Shown one piece after another: positions 33,530 through 43,742 of a DNA stretch of 64,000 nt. The stretch covers positions 186,001-250,000 of the forward strand of contig SDUX01000002.1 in the NCBI GenBank assembly GCA_008729055.1, written 5' to 3'. The notes under the pieces are model-generated. The model searched no databases. It had not been told where the DNA came from and saw only the letters and a list, made by a program, of their open reading frames with translations. A program made the translations under genes and the position numbers. Source of the DNA: Pyropia haitanensis (taxonomy: Eukaryota > Rhodophyta > Bangiophyceae > Bangiales > Bangiaceae). Position 1 is the stretch's first letter. Every line of letters starts with the position of its first letter.

Positions 33530-34623
33530 CTACCCACTCCGTTTGGAAAACCGCAGCCGAAAGCCCGGCGCCCCCGCCGCGATGAGCGCGCGGCCGACGA
33601 GCACCTGCACCTGCACGGGCAGCGCGGCCCACCCCCCCCCCCCCAGGAGCGCCACCCCCCGTGGCCACGTCCACACCCCCCCCCCCGCGGCGGCGTCCCG
33701 CTCCACCCCCGCCACCATCCCCGCGGCGGCGGCGCCAACCTCCCAGTTCCACGCCGCCAGCGCCGGGTCGGTCGTCATCGCGGTGGCGACAAACCACGGG
33801 TCCACCGCGGAGACGACGAGCCCCTCCGCGGCGAGGCCCGCCGCCGCGGCGGCGGCGTAGTAGCGGAGGCCCGCCTTGGACGCGCCGTACGCGGCAAAGC
33901 CGGCGGGGACGCCGACAAAGTCCGCCGTCGCGGAGCCGACAAAGACCAGGTGGCCCCGCCGCCGCGGCGCCATGACGCGCACGCCCGCCGCGGCGGTCGC
34001 GACGGCGCCGACGAGGTTGACGGTCAGGATGGGCTGCGCCGCGTCGAGGCCACGGCACCCCCGTGGGAGCGTCGTGATCGCCACGCCGGCATTGATGATG
34101 AGGGTGGTGAGGCCGGCGGCGTTGCCGGCGGCCGCTTCCGCCGCCTCGGCCGCGTCGACGGCAGCGTCAATCGTGGCGGCGCCGGCGCCCACATCACAGA
34201 TGGCCGTGTGGACACGCAGCGCAGGCGCGCCGGGGGGTAGCCCGCCGCCGCCGCCCGCCGCCGCCGCCGCCGCCGCACGGGCGGCGGCGGCGGCCGCCTT
34301 GGCCGCCGCCGCGACGGTGGCGAGGCGGTCCGCGTTGCGGCCGAGCAGGTGCAGCGCGACGGCGCCGTCCCGGCCCGCCGACCGGCGTGCGTACTCGACG
34401 GCGAGCGCGGCGCCAATGCCCGCCGACGCGCCGGTGATGAGGATGGCCGCGCCCGTGGCGGGGTCGGCCGCGGAGCGGGGGGGGCGGGCCGCGTGTGGCG
34501 GGCGGCGGTGAGGGCGCGGCTGAGGAGGAAGAGCAGGGGGGACGCCGCGAGGGTCAGCGCCGTCACGACGAGGCGGGTGAGGAGGGTGCCGACGAGGAGC
34601 AGGTAGTCGATAAAGTCGTTCAT
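33530..34623 (-). CDS. Membrane-anchored short-chain dehydrogenase/reductase
   Basis: NAD(P)-dependent oxidoreductase of the classical SDR fold. From ATG 34623 an N-terminal hydrophobic anchor reads MNDFIDYLLLVGTLLTRLVV and continues to residue about 37. The Rossmann motif is LITGASAGIGAALAVEY, followed by LLGRNADRL, IINAGVAI, the catalytic Ser in VFVGSATADF and the YxxxK motif as AAYGASKAGL; a product-side motif VDPWFVATAM follows. The C-terminus ends LRFSKRSG. Total is about 364 residues. The anchor and the catalytic domain are in different frames, the break falling at a G8 run (34477-34484) where one extra base restores frame. Layout resembles ER SDRs such as 3-ketodihydrosphingosine or 3-ketoacyl-CoA reductases, but the substrate cannot be assigned. 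Confidence 0.83.
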
Positions 34624-35212
34624 GGTGTGGCGGGTACGAACGGGCTGGGGGGGGGACGCGGAGGGGGGCAAGGGGAAGGCGGGGGGGGGGGGGGGGGAGG
34701 CCGGGGGGGGGGAATGGAGGCAAGTCGGAGACGGAGGGACCGCAAGGGGTGGTAGTCGTAGGCGCGAGGGCGCCGTCCCACGCACGGGGGGAGATGGGCG
34801 GGGGACAGCGGCAAGCGCCGGGGCGGGGTGCGGGGAACACGCGCAAGGGGGCACGGCGCCAATGGTCCGCGCCGCCGAGCCGATCCACCGGCGAGACGTT
34901 TGGCGCCCGAACCGATGCAGACGATGCCTGCAACGGCGCCCTGCCGCCCTCGCCGGTCCGAAAAAAGAGAGCGGGCCGTTGCGAGATTTCGCACCCGCGG
35001 AGCTGCGCGGCGGTCCCGCACGCCGCCGCGGCCAGCGGCAGCGACCCCTGCCGTCGACGGGACCCCCCCCCCCCCCGACGGCGGCGTCTCCCCCCCCAGC
35101 CCGCACCCGCGGGTCACCCCCCCCCGCGTCGTCCGAGCACCGCCACCCCCAGCAGCCGCAGCACCCCCCCCCCGTCCCCTCCCATCCGCGCCAGCCGTCG
35201 CCACACGCGCGC
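34624..35212. other. Divergent spacer between SDR and NUMOD3-like gene
   Basis: 589 bp. G-runs on the plus strand at 34680-34710 (sense C-rich for the SDR) and C-runs on the plus strand at 35060-35180 (sense C-rich for the next gene) mark the two leaders. The centre (34840-35000) is less repetitive and probably holds both promoters. Confidence 0.45.
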
Positions 35213-35222
35213 ATGGCGCCGC

Positions 35223-35275
<53 letters not shown>

Positions 35276-35416
35276 CGTGCCGCGCGGCGCCGCGACGGCC
35301 GCGGCCGGCCGCCGTGGCCGGCCTTTGCGCCGCCGCCGCCCGTGTCGGCGGTGACAGCGGCGGCGGCGGCGGTGGTTGGGGTGGCGGCTAGGGCGGGGGG
35401 GGTGCGGTACCGCGGA

Positions 35417-35453
<37 letters not shown>

Positions 35454-35479
35454 GCTGCCGCATCGGCGGCGGCGGTGGC

Positions 35480-35510
<31 letters not shown>

Positions 35511-37113
35511 GCGGCACCACGTGGGCAGCCCGCTGCGCCAGCTGTTGGACGGCGCCGCCGCTGCCGGCGTGGCCGGCGCGCGTCGTTGTCATGGGCGCCC
35601 CCGCCGGCGGCGTGCGGCGGCGGCCACGCGGCGGCGGCGGCGGGGGTGGGCGTGCCGCGGCCGCGGCGGCGGCCGGGACGACGCGCCGTGGCGGCGGGCG
35701 GGCTGGGGAGGCGCCGCTGGGGGTGGCTGCCGCTGGGAGGGGGCGGCCTCGGCTGACGGTGGCGGCGGCGACGGAGGCGGCGGCAGCGGCGGGGGGTGGG
35801 GGGGGGGGGGGGGGAGGGAGGGAGGGGGGAGCCCCCACCCGCAGCGGGGGCCACGGCGCCGGCGGCGGCAGCCGCCCGTGTCACCCGCGGCGCCCGACGG
35901 AGTGGAGTGCGGGCCGGCCGGCCCGGCCGGCCAGCCGGCGGTGGCGGTGGCGGTGGCGGCGGCGGCGGCGGCGTCTGGGGCGGCGGCGGCCGAGGCGGCG
36001 GCGGCGGCGGCGTCTGGGGCAGCCGCGGCCGACGCGGCGGCGGCCGACGCGGATGCCACCGCGGCGGCGGCGACGGCGGCGGCGGCGGCGGCCGCGGCGG
36101 CGGCGGCCAGGGCGGCGGCCAACGCGGCGCGGTCCGCGACGATGCGCGCGCGGTGGGCGGACCCCGCCGTCCGGCAGCGGATGGCGACCCGCCGCGGCCG
36201 CGGGCCGGCGCGGTCGCCGTCCCGGCGGCGGCGGGAGCGGGACGCGCCGCGGCGGCCGGCACGCCGGCCGCGGCGGCCGGCGGCGGTGGTGGCCGCGGCC
36301 GCGGCGGCGGCGGCGGCGGCGCCCCCGGCCGCCGATGCGCGCAACGCGGCGGGCGACGGCGCGGCGGCGGTGGCGGCGGCGGCAGCCGCCGGCCGCCGCG
36401 CCGCCGCCGCCGCGGAGCGCCACGCGGCGCACGGCGCCAAGATGAAGCGCCTGTGGGCGTCGGCCGCGTTCCGCGACCGCGTCACCGCCGCCCGCCGCGG
36501 CGCGTCGGCGCGGCAGGCGGCGGCGCTGGCCGCCACGTGGGCCACCCCCGCCTACCGTGCGCGCATGGCCGCCGGCCACGCCCGCCGCGCGGCGGCGGCG
36601 GCCGCCGCGGCCGCCGCCGCCGCCGCGGCGGGCCTGCCCCCCCCGCGCCGCCGTGCGGCCACGTGGACGCTGTCGGCGTTGACGCGGGCGCGCATGGCCG
36701 CGGCCGCGACGGGCAAGACGCGGTCCGCCGAGACGCGCGCGCGGATGGCGGCGGCCAAGCTCGGCCGCCCCGCCGCGGACCTGTGGCCGCTGCGGCTGTC
36801 GGCGGCCAAGGTGGGCAAGACCGCCGAGTACCGCCGCGCGCTGCGGCGGATGCGCGCGCTCCACGCGGACCTGCGGCTGTGGTCGGCGGGGCACGTGGCG
36901 CGGACGGGGCGGCTGCCGCGGGCGAGCCAGGTCGACGCGCTCGGTCTGCCGCCGGCGCTGGTCGCCAAGATCGAGGCGTACCTCGCGCTCAAGGCGGTGC
37001 TCGCGCAGTACGACGTGCAGGCAGAGGATGACGCCGAGGCGGCCGAGGTGCTCGTGCGGTATGACATGCCGCGCGACCGGGGGGAGGGGACAGGTACAGG
37101 GACAATAGAATAA
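35213..37113 (+). CDS. NUMOD3-like repeat protein, putative nucleic-acid binding
   Basis: The C-terminal half (36130-37113) contains short basic repeats of the form M-x-x-x-W-x-x-P/A-x-x-R-x-x-M: TMRARWADPAVRQRM, KMKRLWASAAFRDRV, LAATWATPAYRARMA, then TRARMAAAATGKTRSAETR, ARMAAAKLGRP and SAAKVGKTAEYRRALRRM. This resembles the NUMOD3 (nuclease-associated modular domain 3) DNA-binding motif, found in homing endonucleases and in organelle-targeted proteins of plants and algae. No nuclease domain is seen. The end is VLVRYDMPRDRGEGTG. The only plausible ATG upstream is 35213 (MAPPA plus poly-Ala), in a different frame from the repeats; G-runs at about 35791-35830 are the likely break. The N-terminal half is Gly/Ala/Arg low-complexity sequence. 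Family call moderate, start uncertain. Confidence 0.6.
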
Positions 37114-37353
37114 GACCACAGGCCACGCACCCACCCCCTGGACGCGAGACACCTACAAAAAAGAAAAGAGAGAAACGAAAACCGCCCATCCCCATCCGTC
37201 CCAAGCCGACCCCCCACCACACGGAGCAACGCGGACGAGCGATACATGACCCCAGCATACACGCGGCAACCCGGCTTGGCCGCACCGCCGCACCCACGTT
37301 TCCGTCGCCGCCCTACGCCACCGCCGCCGCCCTCCCCCACCACCAGCAAGTTA

Positions 37354-39936
37354 TCAATAATTTTGGGCGAGCGGCTGCGTATCCAGCAGCGCCATCGCGC
37401 CCGTGTCGGCATACGTGTCGGCCAGGAGCGGCAGTTCCGGCCACACGGTCTTGCACTTGGCGGCGGCGAGCGCGTCGGCCACCTCGGCGACGGTCTTGAG
37501 GACGCTCCGCCGGGCGCCCACCTTGACGCCCATCCCCTTGATCGCGCCCCCGCCGTAGAGGTACTCCTTCATGGGCACCCACGCGGGGCCCGTCACGACG
37601 AGGCGCACCTCCTCCTTGTCGTTGAGGGCGGGGCCCGCCCCTTCGGCGGCAAACTGGGGGCCCCCAAACCGCTCCGCCGCGACCTTGTTGGCCGTCGCGT
37701 ACACCGCCACCTTGTCCTCCCCGCCGCCCCGGTCGGCCAGCGCGGCCGCCACCGCCGCGTTGGGCACCAACGCCCCGTACACAGCCGCCCGGGACACCTC
37801 GTTGCCGATGCGCAAGTGGCCGCCCAGCCGCAGCAGCGTGTGCGCGCCGGGCCTCAGCGGCACCGGCGCCGTCTCATCCCACACCGTCCGCACGAGCGGG
37901 ACGGGTAGCTGCGCGAGGTCGCCATACGCGGGGTCGCTCCCCTCCTCCAGCGTCGCGCACGAGTGCACGTCGCGCTGCCGACACTTCCACTCCCGCATCG
38001 AAATCAGCCGCACCGCCGGCACGCCGTCGCCGCCGTCAGCACCCACGCGGCCGCCCAACTCTGCCAGCTTCTCGTTGGTCGCGTTCAGGTCCAGCAGGTC
38101 TTCCACGGTGACCAGCGTGTCCGGCTTGGCACCTTCATCAGCGGGCTCCTGGCCGGCCCACACCACCACCACCGGGAGCTTGCGCTCGACGCCCAGCTGC
38201 AGAGCCGACACCAAGCAGTGGAGTCGCTCGCCCGCGGCATTGCCACCCAGCAACGCGAAAAGCGCCCGCGCGTCCTGCTTGGTCGCGTGGAAGCGAGACA
38301 CCAAGTACGCTCGGTCCGCAACACCCAGCTGGGGGATTACATCCCAGGGTACCCTAAAGTCGTCGTGCAGCGTCTCGGACGTGACGGTCGCCGTGACCTC
38401 GGCGGTCTTCTCCGCGCCGAGGATGCTAAAGAGCTCTGGCGCCTCCGTCTTGATGGTTGCTCGCACCAGGGAGTGCGCCGCCGAGTAGCCCAACTCGTAC
38501 TTGTTGCCCATCCGGTGGGCGAGGGAGCTGGACCACGGCTGCGACGCGTACTTGAGGCCGAGCGCGTGGCGGCGGCGGGCGAGGCCGGGCACTACCACCG
38601 CATCGTCCATGTACAGCAGCTCCTCTGAGCGGCTGTGGACGACCAGGTCCTCGACCAGCTGCATCTGCTCCCCACCCTCCTTGGACAGGCGGGCGCGCAG
38701 ATCCACAGCCTCGCCACCAAAGCCGACCAGCCGCTCGTCATAGCCTCCCACGTGGAGGAAGCGGGAGCGAGACACGAGCAGCACCCCCGACAGCACGTCA
38801 TTTTCCGTCGTGTAAAACGCGGGTGAATGGAGGTTGACGGGGTGCTTCTTGAGGAAGTCTGGCAGCACGTTGGTGTCACAGTCCAACTTGAGGAGGTACA
38901 GCCCCGACGCAAGAGCGGCGGCCAGGTTGTACGCCCGCGGCAGGGACCACGGCGTCGTCGCATTGCCCGCGGTCACGTGGAGGAGCTTGCCAGTCTTGGC
39001 CAGGTCGGCCAGCACGGGGAAGGTCGTCAGCGCGGGCATGGACGCGCCCCAGTCCACGAGCACAATCTCGCCGACGCCCTCGATGATCGCCCACGACGCG
39101 GCCTGCATCTCCACCGCCGCCTCCCGGTTCTTGCACGCGACCAGGAGGGACACCTTGGGCGACCGCGTCTTGAACACCGCCTTGGTCCGCCGCACCCGCA
39201 GCGCGTCGCCCTTGACGGGCGTCAGTGGCACAGCCGCGGTCGGGTTGGCGGCGACGAGGCCGCGGACGCCCCCCGGCGCCGACCCGTTGGCGCCCCCCGC
39301 GCCGCCCGTGGCGAGCTCGTGGATCTGCCGCAGCTCCGGCGGCAGGCCCGGGATGTCGCTGAGCGGGTCCACCCCCTCCCGCGCCGCCGCGGCGGCAGAG
39401 TGGCGGCCCGACGTGGCGGCGAGGACGAGGAAGAGCCCCCCACAAAACGGGATAGCCAACACCGCCAGCACCGCCAGGTACGAGTAGCGCGACGCGACAA
39501 TGTGGGCGGAGCGGGCGGCCGACACGACCGACTTGACGCTCGCCGCCGCCCGCGCGCGCGCGCGGCGGAGCGACGCCTCCATCCACGCGCGGCGGGAGAA
39601 GCGCGCGACCGCCGTGTTGGCCGGGTACCGGTTGGACGCGGACTTGCGCGTCGTGTAGCGGTACGACAGCGACGCGAGCGACTGGTCCTCGTCGCCCCCA
39701 ATGGGCGACAACAGCCCGCCGCCGCCATACGAAAACGCGCCGGCAATGCCGCCGCTGCTGCCGGCGCCGCCCACCGAGCTGCCCCCATTCCCGCCGCCGC
39801 CGCCGCCGCCGCCAGACGCGTCACCCGCGCCGGGGACGCCCCGCAGGGGTCCATCGTACGCCGCAAAGCGCCGGCCCTCCGCGTCCGTGCTCGGCAGGCC
39901 ATCCGCTAGCATGTGGCCATAGCGCGGCGGCTTCAT
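37354..39936 (-). CDS. Type II membrane glycosyltransferase, two-domain, probably Golgi
   Basis: Intronless, 860 residues from ATG 39936 (MKPPRYGHMLADG). A Gly/Ser-rich cytoplasmic region comes first, then one membrane anchor near residues 149-176 (YSYLAVLAVLAIPFCGGLFL). The lumenal part begins with a GT-A-like domain: VSLLVACKNREAAV near residue 260, EIVLVDWGAS, the DxD-type metal site LDCDTNVLPDF near residue 352, and LHVGGYDERLVGFGGEAVDL, a GT2/GT7-like acceptor loop. The second half (about residues 530-860) has a conserved-looking fold with YLVSRFHATKQDARALFALL and LRLGGHLRIGNEVSRAAVYG, which I cannot assign; it recalls a GT-B fucosyltransferase-like domain. A likely role is matrix polysaccharide or protein glycosylation in the wall of a red alga. 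Convergent with the NUMOD3-like gene 240 bp away. Confidence 0.75.
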   Translation of the reverse strand: MKPPRYGHMLADGLPSTDAEGRRFAAYDGPLRGVPGAGDASGGGGGGGGNGGSSVGGAGSSGGIAGAFSYGGGGLLSPIGGDEDQSLASLSYRYTTRKSASNRYPANTAVARFSRRAWMEASLRRARARAAASVKSVVSAARSAHIVASRYSYLAVLAVLAIPFCGGLFLVLAATSGRHSAAAAAREGVDPLSDIPGLPPELRQIHELATGGAGGANGSAPGGVRGLVAANPTAAVPLTPVKGDALRVRRTKAVFKTRSPKVSLLVACKNREAAVEMQAASWAIIEGVGEIVLVDWGASMPALTTFPVLADLAKTGKLLHVTAGNATTPWSLPRAYNLAAALASGLYLLKLDCDTNVLPDFLKKHPVNLHSPAFYTTENDVLSGVLLVSRSRFLHVGGYDERLVGFGGEAVDLRARLSKEGGEQMQLVEDLVVHSRSEELLYMDDAVVVPGLARRRHALGLKYASQPWSSSLAHRMGNKYELGYSAAHSLVRATIKTEAPELFSILGAEKTAEVTATVTSETLHDDFRVPWDVIPQLGVADRAYLVSRFHATKQDARALFALLGGNAAGERLHCLVSALQLGVERKLPVVVVWAGQEPADEGAKPDTLVTVEDLLDLNATNEKLAELGGRVGADGGDGVPAVRLISMREWKCRQRDVHSCATLEEGSDPAYGDLAQLPVPLVRTVWDETAPVPLRPGAHTLLRLGGHLRIGNEVSRAAVYGALVPNAAVAAALADRGGGEDKVAVYATANKVAAERFGGPQFAAEGAGPALNDKEEVRLVVTGPAWVPMKEYLYGGGAIKGMGVKVGARRSVLKTVAEVADALAAAKCKTVWPELPLLADTYADTGAMALLDTQPLAQNY

Positions 39937-40844
39937 CGCGCAACGCCCCAGCAACAGACCACCACGCCAGCAGCGGGCCAACCACTACCAGCCACCACCC
40001 CCAGCGCCCACCCGTCCGAGGCGCGACCCGCACCGGGTACCTGGCAAACGCTGCAGAGACGCACGGGCCGCCGCCAAAAGCGACCGCACCCCGCACCCGC
40101 CCTGCCGGGCGCGGGCCACGGATGCAGCCCGCAGCCGCGGCGGCGATAGAGGTCCCTGCCCGGCGGCGGCCACACCGCCGTCGAGACACACAGCCCACCC
40201 CCGCCGCTGCCGGCCGCGGCCGACGGTGGCAGCACCGGCGGGCCTGTCGCCGACCCGATCCGGCAGACGCGGCGAGCGCGGCACGCCCCCCCCCCCGACC
40301 GCGCCACCTGCACGGCGCGCACCGGCGGCAGCGGCGGGGAGAGAGTGTTCGGCGCGGGGCGCGGGTAGCGTGTGCCCCGGTCGAGGCCACCCCAACTGCC
40401 GACGCCTTGTGCGGCGGCAGGGGCCAATTCAGCTGCTCTTTGGCCAGTGTGGCTGGGAGGGACTGGTTGGGACAGAGGCACCAACAGCGCCGGTGCGATG
40501 CGCGCAAGCACGGTGGTGCTTACATTGCAGTCATCGTCGTTACTGCCCCGATCAAAGTAATCCATTGGACTAGCAATCCACTGACAATTCACAGACCAGT
40601 ACATTGATGATCCAGAGCCTGGCATGAAGAGAACCAGATCTCGGTTGGGTGTCCGCATCGGCCGGCCGCTTCACCTCCCTCCACCCATCGCCTCCGCGGC
40701 CACCATCTCTGTTGTCACCAAGCGTGCCCCGCTTCCAACCTTGACCGTCACCGACACCGGCCTTGCCGCCCTTGGCCTTCCCTTCCCCCCTCCCACCCTC
40801 CTCCCACCATCCACCATCCACCATCCTCCACCCCCGCCTTTACG
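39937..40844. promoter_or_regulatory. Divergent spacer between the glycosyltransferase and the aminopeptidase
   Basis: 908 bp between two start codons. 39940-40400 is GC-rich; 40430-40700 is balanced in composition and unique, a likely promoter core; 40780-40844 is a C/T-rich leader with repeated CCACCATC just before the aminopeptidase ATG. No coding sequence recognised. Confidence 0.4.
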
Positions 40845-42533
40845 ATGCGGCTGCCGCATTCCCCTCGTCGGGTGCGGTGCCTGCTGGGCTTTGCGGTCGC
40901 CCCCGCGACGCGCCCAGCGGCCGCCCCCGCCCTCGGGCGGGCGGCGGCGGCGGCGGCGGCGGCGGCGGGGCGCGCCGACGGCGTGCCTGCCGGGGCGTTC
41001 GTCCCCCAGCGGGTGCTCCACGCCGCCCCCCCCCCCCCCGGCCGCGCCCGTGCCGGCCGCGGATGGCCACCAGCGGCGGCGCGGCGTCGCCGCCGCCCGC
41101 CCCCACAGACGCGGCCGCCGCCGCCGGCGACGACGCGGGCACCCGGGCGGCGGCCGCGTCCAGCCGCTGGGCCGACGCGTTTGCCGCGGACGACCCCCCG
41201 CGGACGCGCGGCGCACCCCCATTGACGTGGTCCCCCCCGGCGGCGTCCGCGGCTGGCTCGACGGCCTCCCGCCCGCGGCGGCGGCGTGGCTCGTCGCGAC
41301 CACCCCCGCGCTGGCACGCGACGCGGGCCCGCCGCCAGGCACGGTGGTGGTGGTGCCGTCGCTGGCGGAGGACGGGGGGGGGGTCGCCCGCGCGCTGCTC
41401 GTCGTCCCGCCGGGGGGGCGGGGGGGGTGTGGGCGTACGCGGGGCTGCCGGCGGCGCTCCCAGGGGGGCGGGTGTACGAGCTGGTCCCCGCCGACGGGGA
41501 CGCGGCCGCCGTCGGCGACGGGCCCGCCCTCGGCTGGGCGCTCGGCGCGTACGCGTGGGGCGGGTACAAGCGGCGTGGCGCCGCCGCGGCCAAGCCGACG
41601 CTCGTCTGGCCGGCGGCCGCGGACCGTGACGCGGTCGGCGCCGCCGCGGCGGCCACGTACCTGGTGCGGGACCTGGTCAGCGAGCCCGCCTCGGCGCTGG
41701 GCCCCGCGGAGCTCGAGGCGGCCGTCCGTGGCGTCGCCGCCGCGGTGCCCGGCGCGACGGTCGACGCGGTGGTGGGCGACGAGCTGCTCCGGGCGGGCTG
41801 GCCAATGGTGCACGCCGTCGGCCGCGCCGCGGCGGCGGGGCGGGAGCCGCGGCTGATTGAGCTGCGGTGGACGGGGCCGGGGGGGGACGCGCTGCCAGAG
41901 GTGGTCCTTGTCGGCAAGGGCGTCGTGTTCGACACGGGGGGGGTGAATGTCAAGACGACGGCGGGGATGCGGACGATGAAGAAGGGTACGTCTGGCTGGG
42001 GGGGCGGCGGGGAAGGGCAGGTCGCCGGTCTGACCGTGTGGCGCTGCTGTTCCACGGCGCCACTGGCGGGGATGGCTGGGCAGGCGCGCAGCGAATGGGC
42101 ACTACTACTACTCGTTTCGTCTGTCGCTAACCACTGCGTTCTGCCTCCACTGCGCTTTTTCTGCTATGGCTGCTTGGTCTGGTCGCGCCCGGTACGACAT
42201 TCCGGCCCCACCTCTGTGCTCTTTTGTCGGCCCTTGTACAGACATGGCCGGTGCGGCACAGACGCTGGGCCTTGCGCAGATGATCATGGCCACCCACCTG
42301 CCCGTCCGGCTGCGGCTGCTCATCCCCGCCGTGGAAAACTCGATTGCCGGCAACGCGTTCCGCACGTCGGACGTCCTCGTCGCCCGCAACGGCCTGACGT
42401 CGGAGATCGTGTCGACCGACGCGGAGGGCCGCCTCATCCTCGCCGACGCGCTCGTCGCGGCGTGCGAGCCGGCGGGCTCCCCGATTGGCCGCCCCCACCC
42501 CGCCGCCCCCCCGCCGCCGACGCGGCCGACGAC

Positions 42534-42565
<32 letters not shown>

Positions 42566-43031
42566 CGCCGCCGCCGCCACCCCCGTCGACGGCTCGTTGC
42601 CGCCGCCCGCCCCCGCCGGCACCCCCGCCCTCATTGTCGACTGCGCGACGCTGACGGGCGCGCAGCGCGTCGCGATGGGCCCCGACATCCCCAGCTACTG
42701 GACGCACCACGACGCGGTGGCGGCGCGGCTGGACGCGGCCGCCGCCGCGGCGGACGACACGGTCTGGCGGCTGCCGCTGCACGAGCCGTACCGCAAGATG
42801 CTCGCGTCGTCCGTGGCGGACTGTGTCAACTGCTCGTCGGGGGGGCTCGCGGGCGCCATCACCGCCGCGCTCTACCTGGACCAGTTTGTCACGCGCGGCG
42901 TGCCGTGGGTGCACGTCGACTTTATGGGCTTTAACGCGGCCGCGTCGGCGGGTCGCCCAGAGGGGGGGGAGGCGATGGGCCTCCGCGCGCTGTACGGGCT
43001 CATCAAGGAGCGGTTTGGGCGCCGCCAGTGA
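40845..43031 (+). CDS. Leucyl aminopeptidase, M17 family
   Basis: Zinc-dependent exopeptidase, normally hexameric. From ATG 40845 a targeting-type N-terminus (MRLPHSPRRVRCLLGFAVAP) is followed by the N-terminal domain (IDVVPPGGVRGWLDGLPPAA, VWAYAGLPAALPGGRVYELV). The catalytic domain has all metal ligands: VGKGVVFDTGGVNVKTTAGM, MKKDMAGAAQT and VSTDAEGRLILADAL (usually NTDAEGRL). It continues to LIVDCATLTGAQRVAMG and GRPEGGEAMGLRALYG. One intron, 41986-42241, has donor GTACGT and acceptor TGTACAG and completes the Asp codon of DMAGA. A poly-Ala insertion sits after the active site. The frame changes at several G/C runs, for example C14 at 41026-41039, C6 at 41199-41204, G-runs near 41405-41425 and C7 at 42506-42512, although the domain order is intact. 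These are more likely sequence errors than a dead gene. Confidence 0.87.
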
Positions 43032-43556
43032 GGGGGGTGGCCGGCATTGGTGTGAGGGCGGAGGCCCGCAGGGGGGGATTGGGCAGTCTCAGCCACACAG
43101 AGTACAGCGGTGTCTGTTCCCGTGGGTCCTGGTGCGTGTGGAGCCGTGCGAGGGTGCTGTCAACAGCGGGCTGCGCCCGTGTCCGCGTCCTGGCCACGGC
43201 GCCCCCCTCCCGTCGGTATCCGCGGCGTGCGCGTGGGCGCAACCCCCGCTCGGCACCTGGGCGGCACCGGACGGTGGATGGGTGTGCGCGTGGGTGTCGC
43301 AACGAGCACGCAACACACCACACGGTGGGGACCGCCGGCCTACGACAAACGTGTGTGTCTACGGTCCTGTGACTGTCTACCCGCAAGTACAAAAAAGGAG
43401 AATATAAAAAAAAAAAAAGGAGACGCAACACGCAACCCCCGCGACGGACATCAAAGAGAGAAGAGGGCCGACGACGCCCCCCCGGAAAATAACGCTCCTC
43501 AAACCCCCCCCCCCCCCCCCCCCCCTCCACCCCCCCCCAACACCCCCAAGAGCGCC
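43032..43556. other. Convergent spacer with A-tract and C-tract
   Basis: Holds the aminopeptidase 3' region with A-rich tracts at 43388-43420 and a long C-run at 43505-43525 beside the stop of the C2-domain gene. No gene seen. Confidence 0.5.
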
Positions 43557-43704
43557 TCATTCGGCCGACACGAGCAGCCATAGCGCCGTGCCCGCGTCGG
43601 TCACTTCCGCCTTGGCCAGCCGCACCACCCCCGGCGCGCGCCCGTCATTGCCACTAAACCACTGGAGGACGGGCGCCGCGGCCGGCCGCGGCGCGTCCCC
43701 CTCT

Positions 43705-43742
<38 letters not shown>

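Noticed and set aside
39937..39981. Fifteen-residue N-terminal extension of the glycosyltransferase
   Set aside because: Its first codon is TTG; the first ATG is at 39936.
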